Assembly (NCBI GenBank): GCA_037953625.1
Contig: CM075655.1
Coordinates: 15,642,001-15,706,000 of the forward strand
From: Crotalaria pallida
Lineage: Eukaryota; Streptophyta; Magnoliopsida; Fabales; Fabaceae
Reading direction: 5' to 3'
DNA: 64,000 nucleotides
Part shown: one piece after another, positions 21,938 through 32,403 of the stretch
How the letters are laid out: every line of letters starts with the position of its first letter
How positions within the stretch are numbered: position 1 is the stretch's first letter
Made by a program: the position numbers and the translations under genes
Notes under the pieces: generated by a model
The model's input: the letters and a program-made list of their open reading frames with translations, nothing else
What the model was told of the DNA's origin: nothing
Database searches by the model: none

Positions 21938-24900
21938 GAGTATGCTGCCTGATTCGAGGAGCTGATGAAATACTCTCCCTATTACTTAAATAACCCTGAT
22001 GAAAGAAGTAAGTGTGTGAAGTTTGAAGGTGGGCTAAGGCAGGAGCTGAAGTCTATCTTCAGTTATCAAAGGATTCCGAGTTTCCCTGCACTGGTGGACA
22101 TGTGCAGAATGTATGAAGACGATAAGAAGGCTGGGTTGTTAGGAAGTCAAGTGAAGGGTGTTGGACAGAATTATGGACCCCAAAGGAAGAAGAAGTTTGA
22201 CCATCGGAATAACGGTCCATATTCTAAGAACAAAGGGAAAGGCAAGGCAGTGATGGATAACCGGAACAAGCCTCGCGATAATGATCCTTATTGCGAGAAG
22301 TGCAAGCGTTACCATCATGGTCAGTTTTGCTGGTCCACAGGAGGATGTTTCAAGTGTGGGAAGCAAGGTCACTTTGCCCGAGAATGCAAGGAGTCTGCAA
22401 AGGAAGATGCAAAGGGATCTGCTGGAAAGCTTGTGGTGCAAGGACGAGTGTTTACCCTAAGTGGTAGTGAAGCAACTCAAACCCCGAATCTCGTGCAAGG
22501 TAATTTTCTGCTCAATAATCAACCTTGCAAAATCATGTTTGATTCTGGAGCTACACATTCTTTTGTTTCCCCTGAATGTGTGAGTAGGCTGAATCTTATT
22601 GTTTCCGATTCACCCTGCTATCTTAGCATAGATACCCCTACGGGAATACCGATCTACACCGCTAAAGTCTGTTTAGGGTGTAATGTAGAAGTTCTGGGTC
22701 GTTCATCCCCGGTAGATTTGGTTTGTCTTCCTAAGTTACAATTGGATGTGATCTTGGGAATGGATTGGTTGATGAAGAACCAAGTGATCATCAATTGTGA
22801 GGAAAAGACAATTCAATATAGGACCCTTGAACCGGAGGGTTATATGTGTTTATTCTCGGCTTCTGGAGAAGAAGAGTCGATGCCGATCGAAGAAATTCCA
22901 GTGGTGAGGGAATTTCCGGAAGTATTTCCTGAGGAGATACCAGGATTACCTCCAAAGCGAGAGATAGAGTTTGGGATCGATTTAGTCCCTGGAGCTGGTC
23001 CCATCTCTATTGCTCCTTATAGGATGGCACCACCAGAAATGGCAGAAATGAAGAAGCAAATTGAGGAGCTGTTGCAGAAACAGATGGTCAGGCCAAGCGT
23101 TTTGCCTTGGGGAGCTCCATTATTGTTCATAAAGAAGAAAGATGGAAGTATGAGGATGTGTGTGGACTATAGACAGATGAATAAGGTCACTATTAAGAAT
23201 AAGTATCCATTGCCAAGGATTGATGACATTATGGATCAAGTGAGGGGAACTGCAGTATTCTCCAAGATTGATCTGAGATCGGGATATCATCAGATCAGGA
23301 TAAAGGAAGAGGATATACCCAAGACTGCATTTCGATCGCGATACGGTCATTATGAGTATGTGGTGATGCCGTTCGGATTGACAAATATATGCACCTGCTA
23401 TTTTCATGGACTATATGAACCGGATCTTTAGACCATATTTGGATTTGTTTGTGGTGGTATTCATTGATGATATTTTGGTCTATTCTAAAAATCCGGAAGA
23501 GCACGAAGAACATCTCAGGATTGTGTTGAAGGTCCTGAAGGAGAAACAACTATACGCCAAACTTACAAAGTGTGAGTTTTCGTTGAATGAAGTAAAGTTT
23601 CTAAGGAGGGAATTGCGGTGGATCCAGCGAAAGTAAGTTCCGTATTAAGTTGGGAACAGCCTAAGACGGTGATGGAAGTGAGAAGTTTCTTAGGGTTGGC
23701 TGGATACTATCGTCGATTCATAGAAGGATTTTCTAAGATTGCATTGCCTTTAACTAAGTTGACTCGGAAGGATCAATCGTTCGTGAGGGACGATCGGTGT
23801 GAAGCTAGTTTTCGTGAGTTGAAGGAAAGGTTAACATCGTCTCCTGTGTTAATCTTACCCGATCCTCACAAGAGCTTTGAAGTTTACTGTGATGCATCTA
23901 AGCAAGGACTGGGTTGTGTATTGATGCAAGAAGGAAGAGTAGTGGCTTATGCATCAAGGCAATTGAAGAATCATGAGGTGAATTACCTGACATACGATTT
24001 GGAATTAGCTGCGATCGTGTTTGCCTTAAAGATATGGAGACATCATCTCTATGGACTACATTCCAAGTATTTAGCGACCATAAGAGTTTGAAGTATCTGT
24101 TTGACCAAAAAGAGTTGAACATGAGGCAAAGAAGATGGATGGAGTTCTTGAAGGATTACGACTTTAAACTCCATTATCATCCGGGTAAAGCGAATGTGGT
24201 TGCAGATGCGTTGAGTCGGAAAGCAATCCACGTTAGTGCGATGATGGTTAAGGAAGCAGCATTGATTGAAGAATTCAGAGAATTGAGCTTGTTGATGCAA
24301 GTTGAGCCATCAAGTATCAAGTTGGGGACGTTGCAGATCACAAACGAGTTCTTGGAAAGCATTCGGGAGTTGCAGCAAGCAGATGAAAAGTTGATGGAAA
24401 AGATGAGACTAGGTTCGGAAGGAAAGGAACCTGATTTCAAGTATGGGCAGGATGGAATCCTTCGTTTTCGGACAAGGATTTGTGTACCAAGAGATCAAGA
24501 AGTTAGAAGGTTAATTCTTGATGAGGCCCATAAGAGTCGGATGAGTATGCACCCTGGATCGACCAAAATGTATCAGGACTTGAAAAAGATATTTTGGTGG
24601 TCGGGATTGAAAAGAGATGTGGCAGAATATGTGGCGGCGTGTTTGATCTATCAGAAAGCGAAGGTAGAACATCAGAAACCGGGAGGACAGTTGCAACCTC
24701 TGAGGATTCCCCAGTGGAAATGGGATAGCATCTCAATGGATTTTGTGTCTGGTTTGCCAAGAACCGCAGCAAATCATGATGCAATCTGGGTGATTGTGGA
24801 TAGGTTAACCAAGTCGGCGCATTTTATTCCGATAAATATGCATTATCCTTTGAACAAGCTTACCCAGATCTATATTAAGGAGGTAGTTCGTCTTCACGGA

Positions 24901-25782
24901 GTGCCTTCGAGCATTGTGTCAGACCGAGATCCGAGATTTTCGTCGCAATTTTGGAGAAGTTTGCATGATGCTATGGGAACAAGATTGAAATTGAGTTCTG
25001 CGTATCATCCACAAACGGATGGCCAAACGGAGAGGACAATTCAATCTTTGGAAGATGTGTTGCGAGCGTGTGCACTTGAAGAACAAGGAAGCTGGGATCA
25101 AGTGTTACCTCTTGCAGAGTTCACATACAACAATAGCTACCATGCGAGTATTGGAATGGCACCGTTCGAGGCGTTGTATGGAAGGAAATGTCAGACCCCG
25201 CTATGTTGGTTCCAAGCGGGGGAGAACTTGATGGTTGGACCAGAAATGATTCAGCAGACAACTGAGAAAATCAAGATGGTTCAGGCAAAGATGAAAGCGG
25301 CGCAGAGTTGGCAAAAGAGTTATGCGAATAAGAGGCGAAAACCTTTAGAGTTTTCTGAGGGCGATCATGTGTTTCTTCGGGTAGTTCCGATGAAAGGAAT
25401 TAGTAGAGCCTTGAGAACCCGAAAGCTTTCGCCTAAGTGTATAGGTCCATATCAGATTCTTAAGAGAGTTGGTCCTGTTGCTTATCAATTGGCTTTACCA
25501 CCCTCTTTATCCAATTTTCATAACGTCTTTCAAGTTTCGCAATTGAAAAAGTATGTTCATGATCCATCTGTTGTTCTGAAACTTCAACCTGATGATCTAA
25601 CTCTGAGAGAAAACCTGACCTTTGAGACCAGACCGGTTCAGATAGAAGATCGTGAAGTCAAGCGGCTCAGAGGAAAGGAGATACCTTTGGTCAAGGTGAT
25701 CTGGGAGAATGCTGACGTATCTAAAGCTACATGGGAATTAGAGGAGAAGATGCGTCAAGAATATCCGGAGTTATTTATGTAA
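21938..25782 (+). pseudogene. Tekay family B gag-pol, 5'-truncated and frameshifted
   Basis: Chromovirus polyprotein. It enters mid-gag (EYAA, then TGA at 21950-21952 where family A has an Arg codon, then FEEL). Order: gag end, CCHC knuckle (CFKCGKQGHFAREC, near 22350), protease with FDSGATHSF (near 22540), RT with FIDDILVYS (near 23465), RNase H (CDASKQG), integrase, and a C-terminal chromodomain-like segment (PLVKVIWENADVSKATWELE, from about 25685). Lesions: a 4-nt gain near 23387, a short deletion near 23603 and a 1-nt loss near 24055. The integrase zinc finger reads CLIYQKAK where the fourth ligand should be Cys. The integrase D-D-E residues remain (SMDFVSG, SDRDPRF, TDGQTERT). Not functional. 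Confidence 0.93.
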
Positions 25783-26090
25783 TCTAGAATTTCGGGGACG
25801 AAATTCCTTTTAAGTGGGGGAGTAGTGTAACACCCCTAATTTTTGTCTCCCGAATAATAGGAAATTAATAATAAAAAGTTTTATTATTAATTTATAGAAA
25901 TTTTTCTAAGTTTATGTTTTGTATTTAATTAGCCTTAAATATAAAAATAAGTGGAAATATTTTTATATGGCAAATAAATGCAAAATATAAGGAAATTGCA
26001 TTTTGGTCCCTGGATGAGGACTAAAAAGCAATATTAGAAAGGTTCTTGGAGGGAAAGATTTAAAAATAATAATTAAATTTTGAACTGATC

Positions 26091-26121
26091 TAACCGGTTA
26101 GTAATGCCCTGTAACCAGTTA
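26091..26121. promoter_or_regulatory. Palindrome pair 1 in family B LTR (upstream of TATA)
   Basis: TAACCGGTTA at 26091-26100 and the one-mismatch TAACCAGTTA at 26112-26121, 21 bp apart start to start, about 130 bp upstream of the TATA box. Site function is inferred from repetition and spacing. Confidence 0.55.
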
Positions 26122-26251
26122 GACGATGAACACAGAAATTGGTTTAGTGGATTTTGATGAGTAATCGTTTGATTAATCCAAAATTCGCCACGATTACAGT
26201 CCCAAATTAAGTGGAAACCACGTGTCCAGCTGCATGTAATCTGGATTTGGC

Positions 26252-26258
26252 TATAAAT
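26252..26258 (+). promoter_or_regulatory. TATA box of family B LTR
   Basis: TATAAAT in context GGCTATAAATTGG. Transcription would start near 26280-26290, about 2 kb before the LTR ORF and 430-460 bp into the LTR. Confidence 0.55.
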
Positions 26259-27178
26259 TGGTGAATTGTTGATGGATTGGGGGTTGATCAGCTGATTCTT
26301 GCTGAAGAAGGGTGAGTTAGGGTTTTGATTTCGTGAGGACGATTTCTCCTTCGTTCTTGAGAGTTTGAGAGCGAGAGATACACTTCTGAAAAGCTTACAC
26401 CAAGAGCTTTTCATTGATATATACCTTGTGAGTTGAGGGTTCTTGTGTGTGGAGAAATCAACCTTAGAAATTGGAGCTGGAGAACTAAACTCTGTTTTCT
26501 CTTGGTTCTGGAACCTGAGTTCGAGCTTCGATTTTGGTAAGCACAGATCATGTTTAAGTTTCAAATCACTTTTATTTTCTAGTGCATGTTACCAAGATCA
26601 AGTTCTAATCGTTTTCCCCAATTTCTTTGGCCAAATTCCATGTTAATTTTGATGATTTCTGGACCCTGTTGCTGGAAAACGAAACTGGAAACAGAACTTT
26701 GGTTCTGAGAGGATCTGTGGAGTTTCCTGCAAATCAGTGTCAAACTTTCATCCAAATCAACTTAGAGGTATGGGAGAAGTTTCACTATACTAGATTTAGA
26801 CTAAATATCAAAGGATTTAGGATTTGAGTTCATGAAACTCAAAAGGGCATTATGTGTTTTTAAGCACAAAGGCTTGGAGGCCAATTTCTTGCTCACTGTG
26901 GTTTTGAGCAAATTTTAATTGATGCATGCAAGCTAAATGATGACTGAATTCTGTGTTTAAGTGTTTGATTTCAGTTTTGTGGTGCTAAATTGAGTTTATG
27001 TGAATTTTCATGTAATTTAATTCAATAAACTTGATGCATGCAGTATGAATGTGTTTCTGGGTGTAAACATGTTTAATTTAAGGCATAAGAACTTGGTGTA
27101 TGCTGAAAATTGGTTAGATTTGAGAAAGAAAGAAAATGAGTTATTAAAACTCTTGTTTAATGGTCAGACTGCATAATC

Positions 27179-27209
27179 TAACCGGTTACACGATTTTCGT
27201 AACCGGTTA
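27179..27209. promoter_or_regulatory. Palindrome pair 2 in family B LTR
   Basis: Two perfect TAACCGGTTA sites at 27179-27188 and 27200-27209, 21 bp apart, inside the candidate intron. Confidence 0.55.
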
Positions 27210-27555
27210 GATACTTTAAATTTTCAAAGAAAAATCAGTTTACAAATCAGTTCTGAGCTTTAATGGTTTTTACTCAAATCTAAGCCTTAATTTCTATACA
27301 CAAGGTCTGAATATAAGTTGTGGTAATGTCAACAAATTCAGATGAGAAAGATTTCCATTTGTGCCTTAAATTGATGGAATAATTTCAAGTGAAATTATGG
27401 TTATTGGAAAAGGATATGTGATTTGGACTTTTGAATGATAAAACAATGGTTTTTGAGGTATAAGAATAAAGTTGAAAGTGTTTGGAGTGGGTAGAGAATT
27501 CAAGAAAAAAAGGTTTTTCTGAATTGCAATGGTAAACAGTTCAGGTCTGTAATTC

Positions 27556-27586
27556 TAACCGGTTAGCCTGAAACTGTAACCGGTTA
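27556..27586. promoter_or_regulatory. Palindrome pair 3 in family B LTR
   Basis: Two perfect TAACCGGTTA sites at 27556-27565 and 27577-27586, again exactly 21 bp apart. Confidence 0.55.
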
Positions 27587-27840
27587 GTACCTGAATCTGA
27601 AAAATAAAAAGTTAAGTTTTAATTACCATTGAAGTTATACTACTCAATCTGGGTTTTATAAAGGCATTTTTTTTGAGAAAATTCAAAGGGGAATTTTTAT
27701 GCCAAGTATTATACCTCAAGTGAATCATTCAAAAATGGGAATTGGAATATTTCTAAATCACATTAATTAAGATAAAGATAAAACCAACCCTATGTTGTGC
27801 ATACATATAGACTGGAAGTCTGGTTGGTAGGAACGTTTAT

Positions 27841-28059
27841 CATATTCTGGGAATATGAGGAGGGTACTCCGGGAGTACCAAGGTATAACCTACTTGATGA
27901 CACATTATAGATATGTGGCCAGTGTCCGGGACCTGGTTTTTATGCGTTCTGGGAACGTGGCGTTCTGGGAACGTGGTGCACACTCCGGGAGTGATGCTTT
28001 TTATCCAAGTATGGTTCGGCATTATGTTCTGGGAACTAATGTCGGTGTTCTGGGAACAC
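27841..28059. repeat. Series of eight TCYGGGA-centred palindromes
   Basis: Eight short perfect inverted repeats share a centre TCTGGGA or TCCGGGA but have different arms, each complementary to its partner. They are at 27841-27857, 27863-27879, 27924-27932, 27945-27957, 27961-27973, 27981-27993, 28026-28036 and 28045-28059. They lie in the last part of the candidate intron. Confidence 0.75.
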
Positions 28060-28282
28060 AATGGTGTATTGGATGGATGTCCAAGATGGACATTTAGAAG
28101 CCTCAGTTGTGGATTGAAAATCATACATCATGCCACTTGCATTATAAGAGTTATAATGTTAAAAATTGGTGTGCTCATATGTACTTGCATTATGACCTGT
28201 GCATGATATATTTGTGATTGTAACTTTAGTCTTTATCCATTATGTATATGTGTATACTTACTCCCTGTGCCCTGTTTAGGTG

Positions 28283-28756
28283 ATGGCCAGATACCTAGCC
28301 TGCATCGAGATACGCCCTATCCCTAGCGGTATATGGACGTATGAGGAGCACCGTGCCACCTTTGAGGGGGAGGTGGAGATCACTCTCTACCATCCTAACC
28401 CTCTGGTGCGTGTGCGACCTCGTCGATTTAGGATCCCATTAGTCTATACTATGCATGTTCCACCTTTTTACACTTATAGAGGACCACCCCCGGCTCGACC
28501 TATGCGTCGATTTCATAGTTTTAGATTTAGAGCTGCCACTCGTTCCCATCCTTCATCCCATAGAGTTGTTACTGAGGAGACTCCTTCTCCTGGCCCGGCT
28601 GAGTATGAGAGGACTGCTCCTGCAGACTTTAGATCCAGTGGTGAGGTCTCTACCCAGTCAGGCGAGGTCGAGGAGGACCCTGAGGAGGATGAGAGCGAGG
28701 AGGAGGTGCATGTCGAGCCGACTCTTTCTGCTAGAGGTGGACCTGCTGGTTCATAG
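28283..28756 (+). CDS. LTR-encoded protein of family B
   Basis: An intact 157-residue ORF in the family B LTR and the diverged homologue of the family A LTR ORF. Residues 1-61 carry MARYLACIEIRP, IWTYEEHR, FEGEVEI, HPNPL, the basic RVRPRRFRIP and YTMHVPP. The middle is rich in Pro, Arg and Ser; the tail from about residue 125 is acidic (EEDPEEDESEEEV). Of 34 residues shared with family A in this block, 20 use different codons. I use the ATG at 28283, three bases after the acceptor-like TTTAG; a GTG lies just upstream in frame. I know no named family for it. The order basic patch then acidic tail suggests a nuclear protein, possibly a transcriptional regulator (inference). Confidence 0.7.
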   Translation: MARYLACIEIRPIPSGIWTYEEHRATFEGEVEITLYHPNPLVRVRPRRFRIPLVYTMHVPPFYTYRGPPPARPMRRFHSFRFRAATRSHPSSHRVVTEETPSPGPAEYERTAPADFRSSGEVSTQSGEVEEDPEEDESEEEVHVEPTLSARGGPAGS

Positions 28757-29164
28757 GAGCCTGCATAGCATAGGGGTTTTGGATCCTAGATCCTAGGGAT
28801 AGAGCTGTGGAGGATCTGAGGAGCTGCTGAGGACACTGAAGACCTGCTCTGAGACTTCTATTTTGAGATCATTTGATATATTGTATATATTTTGAGAGGT
28901 CTTAGAGTGAGGTTTTTATTTTATTCAGCTGGGTTATATCTATTTTATAAACTCTTGCTATCTCGACTGATGTTACTTGCTACTGCTGTACTGATGGGGT
29001 TATGTCGTATGACTTTTATCATATATATATATGTTTTATTTTCCTCAGCAGTGCCCCATAAGTACTATTTTTATTCCGCGAACTCTGATTTTAAATTACA
29101 AATGGATTCGACAATAAGATTATATTCTATAATCAAGAAAGTGCATTTTCGAGAGTGTTTCTAA

Positions 29165-29336
29165 CACCTAAGATATTACTATGCCGAATTCAGGTAACGA
29201 TTTATGTTGAAAAGAGGTTTTTAATTGAGCAAGTAATGATATTAAAAAGGTAAAATTTTATAGTCCTAAATTTTGATAGCAAGTAGTAAACTATTTGGAA
29301 ATATTAATTATTTTCAAGATAAAAAGAGAGCGTCAC
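29165..29336. other. Unassigned AT-rich stretch
   Basis: It lies between the recognisable family B LTR and the start of A2 gag homology. No ORF or repeat seen. It may be the degraded LTR end or filler DNA at a deletion junction. Confidence 0.5.
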
Positions 29337-32039
29337 AGATATCAAGAAATCCAGCAGTTTGCAACCTTGGTCAATAAATGCGGAATCTACGAAGCTGACA
29401 AGAAGGAGGAAGAAGAGCACCTACAGGCGAAAAAGAATCTGAAGAATCAGCAAGGAGTTGGTCCTTTGCGTCATAAAGGACATGGTAATCAAAATAGAGG
29501 AGGCCCTTATCCACATAAGGGAAAAGGAAAAGCTGATGTTAAAGCAAGAAATACTGGTCCTCCCCAGTGCAGCAAGTGCAAGAAATATCACTATGGACGA
29601 ACGTGTTGGAGCGAGAAGCCACCTACTTGTTTCGAATGTGGAAAGCAGGGGCACATTGCTCGTTATTGTCCGGAAGAAATTAAGAAGACAAATCAAGGCG
29701 GAGTTAGAGGTGAGCAGATGGCACAAGCTAATGTTCTTACCATGGCGAATGCTGAAGCGGAGCGATCTGAGGATCTTATTCAAGGTAACTATTCCCGAAT
29801 GATATGCCTTGTAAGGTTTTGTTTAGCTTTGGGTGCAATGCGTTCATCCATTTTGTATGAGTGTGTTAGTCGCTTAGAGTTAGTTGTGTCTTAAATGCAT
29901 TATAACCTAAAGGTATCAACCCCGACGAACTCCTGTTATTTTTCGAGAGTTTGTCTGAATTGTCAAGTTACGGTATTAGACCGAACGACCCTAGTTGATT
30001 CGATTTGTTTGCCTCTATCGCAATTGGATATGATAAATAGTTGTGAACACCACAGAAATAGGAAAGGTTGGTTAAAGCTAGAGAGATTAATAACCAACGG
30101 GAAAGGACAAATCTTTGGCTCCCCAACGGAAATGTCTCTAGAATTTGACTGCACAACTAAATCTGATGGTGACAACAAAATCCCTTATTTTAAGTTCATC
30201 TAACTTAAAGGTACCTTGTATAGTCTTTCTTGTGAAAGATTATATCTGAAATGAATGATTTTATTAGTAATGGTTAGAATATTGGAATTGATCACCCTGA
30301 TGTTCAGAACCATTAAGACATAAAGTCATACAAGTACTTCGTTAATCGTACTTGAGTAATCAGAGTGCGCAGCGGAAAATATTTTGGAACGTGATTTCGA
30401 GGGAAGTGTCTGGATGGCTATCAAGGAAGGAAGTGGGGTTAACATTGAATTGGTTCTTGGAGCTGGTTCTGTTTTGGCTACCTCTTATCAAGCGTCCAAG
30501 TAGAGTTAGCAGAGTTGTTGGAGAAGCAATTCATAAGACCGAGCATCTCACCAGGGTGGTGTTTATCGATGATATTCTGATCTACTTGAAGAATCCAGAG
30601 GAGCATGCCGCTTACCTTAGGATCGTGTTAGAAATCCTTAAGGCGAAGAAGTTATATGCAAAGTTATCCAAGTGCGAGTTTTGGTTGAAGGAGGTGAATT
30701 TCCTTGGGCATATAATTTCTAAAGAAGGCATTGCAGTCGATCCGACGAAAGTTAAAGTTGTACTTGACTGGGAAAGGCCCAAGTCGATCACGGAAATTCG
30801 AAGTTTCTGGATTAGCAGGATATTTCAGGAGATTCATTATAGGATTCTCCAAGATTGCTCTTCCTTTAACATGTTTGTCACGGAAGGAGCAACCTTTCAT
30901 TTGGGATAAGAGATGTGAAAGAAGCTTTCAGGAGCTGAAAGGTGGATTGACATCATCTCCGGTGTTAATTTTACCTGATCCGCAGAAAGATTTTGAAATA
31001 TTTTGTGACGCCCCGAAACAGGGTTGGGTTGTGTTTTGATACAAGGACAGAAAGTGGTAGCTTATGCATCGAGACAATTAAAAGTTCATGAAGAGAACTA
31101 CCCAACACATGATTTGGAACTCGCTGCAATAGTGTTTGCATTGAAGATATGGAGACACTACTTATATGGAGTTACGTTCCAAATATTCAGTGATCACAAG
31201 AGTTGAGGTATCTTTTGATCAAAAGAACTGAATATGAGGCAACGTAGGTGAATAAAGTTTATTTCGGATTATGACTTGAGTTGCATTACCACACTGGAAA
31301 AGTCATCATGGTAACCGATACTCTAAGTTGTAAAGTTTTGCACACGAGTGCATTAATAGTGAGGAAGCTGAATTGATTAATGGATTCCGAGATGGAATTG
31401 CTGGAAAAGCAAGGACTAAGTATAAGAGGAAAGAATATGTAGAACCCCACTATGTTGATCCCGAATGGGGGAGAACAAATGTATTGGACCGATATAGTTC
31501 AGGATTCAACGGAGAAAATCAAGATGATTCAAAAGAAAATGAAGACTGCTCAGAGTCGACACAAGAGTTATGCCGATCGTAGAAGATCAAAGTTGGAACT
31601 TGAAGAAGGTGACCATGTGTTCCTTAGAGTTGTTCCGACAACCGGTATTGGTCGAGTATCGAAACCCAGGAAGTTGTCACCAAAATTCATTGGTCCCTAC
31701 CAAATTCTTAAAAGAGTCGGCCCTATTGCCTACTAAATTGCTCTACCTCCGGTTCTATCCAATGTGCATAATGTTTTTCATGTGTCTCATCTCCGGAAGT
31801 TCGTGCATGATCCCTCTGCTGTCATTCAAGTTCAACCGGACATGTTTCCGCTGAAGGAGAATCTGACGTTCGAAGCTGGTCCGATCCGTATCGAAGATCG
31901 AAGAATCAAAAGGTTGAGAGGGAAGGATATTCCTTTGGTCAAAGTCGCATGGCAACGAGGCGAAGTCTCAGACCTGACTTGGGAGCTGGAAGATCAGATG
32001 CGTGAGGAGTATCCTCATCTGTTTGAAATAGGTAAGTAA
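29337..32039 (+). pseudogene. Tekay family A gag-pol remnant (copy A2), internally deleted
   Basis: Starts mid-gag at the equivalent of 47262 in A3. Visible: CCHC knuckle (CFECGKQGHIARYC, near 29630), a protease remnant with LALGAM where DSGAT is expected (catalytic Asp lost), a foreign insert of about 330 bp, then an RT lacking its first half and resuming at FIDDILIY (near 30565). RNase H follows in pieces, the integrase core is absent, and the C-terminal segment ends in a chromodomain-like part (PLVKVAWQRGEVSDLTWELE). Several frameshifts and stops. It cannot encode active protease, RT or integrase. The same deletions are in A3. Confidence 0.9.
30036..30375. other. Foreign insert between protease and RT of A2
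   Basis: Family homology stops after the protease motif QLDMI near 30034 and resumes near 30380 (REVSG). In family B the corresponding stretch is about 170 bp and unrelated. The insert ends with AGTGCGCAGCGGAAAA. Source not recognised. The same insert is in A3 at about 47961-48300. Confidence 0.55.
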
Positions 32040-32340
32040 AAGGTGAATTTCGGGGATGAAATTCCTTGAAGTGGGGGAGAGTTGTAACACCCACGGAATT
32101 TATTCTCGAAATTATAAGTGTTGTATGAATAAAATAGAATATAATCCATGTTTTATATGTTAATATGAATTCTTATATTAGGAAAATTGAAATAAAAGAT
32201 TGAAAGAGTTAGACCTAACACCAACCGTTGGATTTGAAGATAAGTATGTTAGGGAGCTTATCTCCAAATATGAGCAAGATCCGACGGTTAACGAAAAAGT
32301 TATGGCAGTTTGAACGTGATGCTGCAATTTTGTAATATGG

Positions 32341-32403
32341 ATATCGATATGCATATGCCCATATCGATATTGGATATCGATATCCACAAGAGGATATCGA
32401 TAT
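32341..32403. promoter_or_regulatory. ATATCGATAT array, promoter-side, shared LTR
   Basis: Four perfect sites start at 32341, 32361, 32374 and 32394, giving spacings 20, 13, 20. The array lies about 430 bp upstream of the predicted donor. It is repeated at 50266-50328 in the A3 LTR. Confidence 0.55.

Larger units (their letters stand above)
26537..28279 (+). other. Candidate leader intron in family B LTR
   Basis: The donor TTTTG|GTAAGC starts at 26537. The acceptor CCTGTTTAG| ends at 28279, after a pyrimidine-rich stretch. The 1,743-bp interval holds palindrome pairs 2 and 3 and the palindrome series at 27841-28059, and no useful ORF. Family A has a donor with the same GGTAAGC and an acceptor at the same place before its ATG. 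Splicing is predicted, not shown. Confidence 0.5.
25826..29336 (+). repeat. Tekay family B 3' LTR (3' end uncertain)
   Basis: Starts TGTAACACCCC right after the purine tract AAGTGGGGGAG (25812-25822). It contains paired palindromes, a TATA box, a candidate leader intron and a 157-residue ORF. By comparison with family A the LTR should end near 29190, but I find no clear ...TTACA terminus. The AT-rich sequence from about 29165 to 29336 is unassigned. At 29337 family A2 gag begins. Confidence 0.85.

Noticed and set aside
24503..24784. Minus-strand ORFs over family B integrase
   Set aside because: Shadow frames of the integrase coding strand.
29150..29180. TAACACC near 29163 as a new LTR start
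   Set aside because: The preceding bases do not give TGTAACACC and the following sequence matches none of the LTRs here.
29895..30203. 102-codon ORF across the protease remnant and insert
   Set aside because: It joins unrelated sequence, and the only other copy (A3) is too similar to test selection; no known domain.
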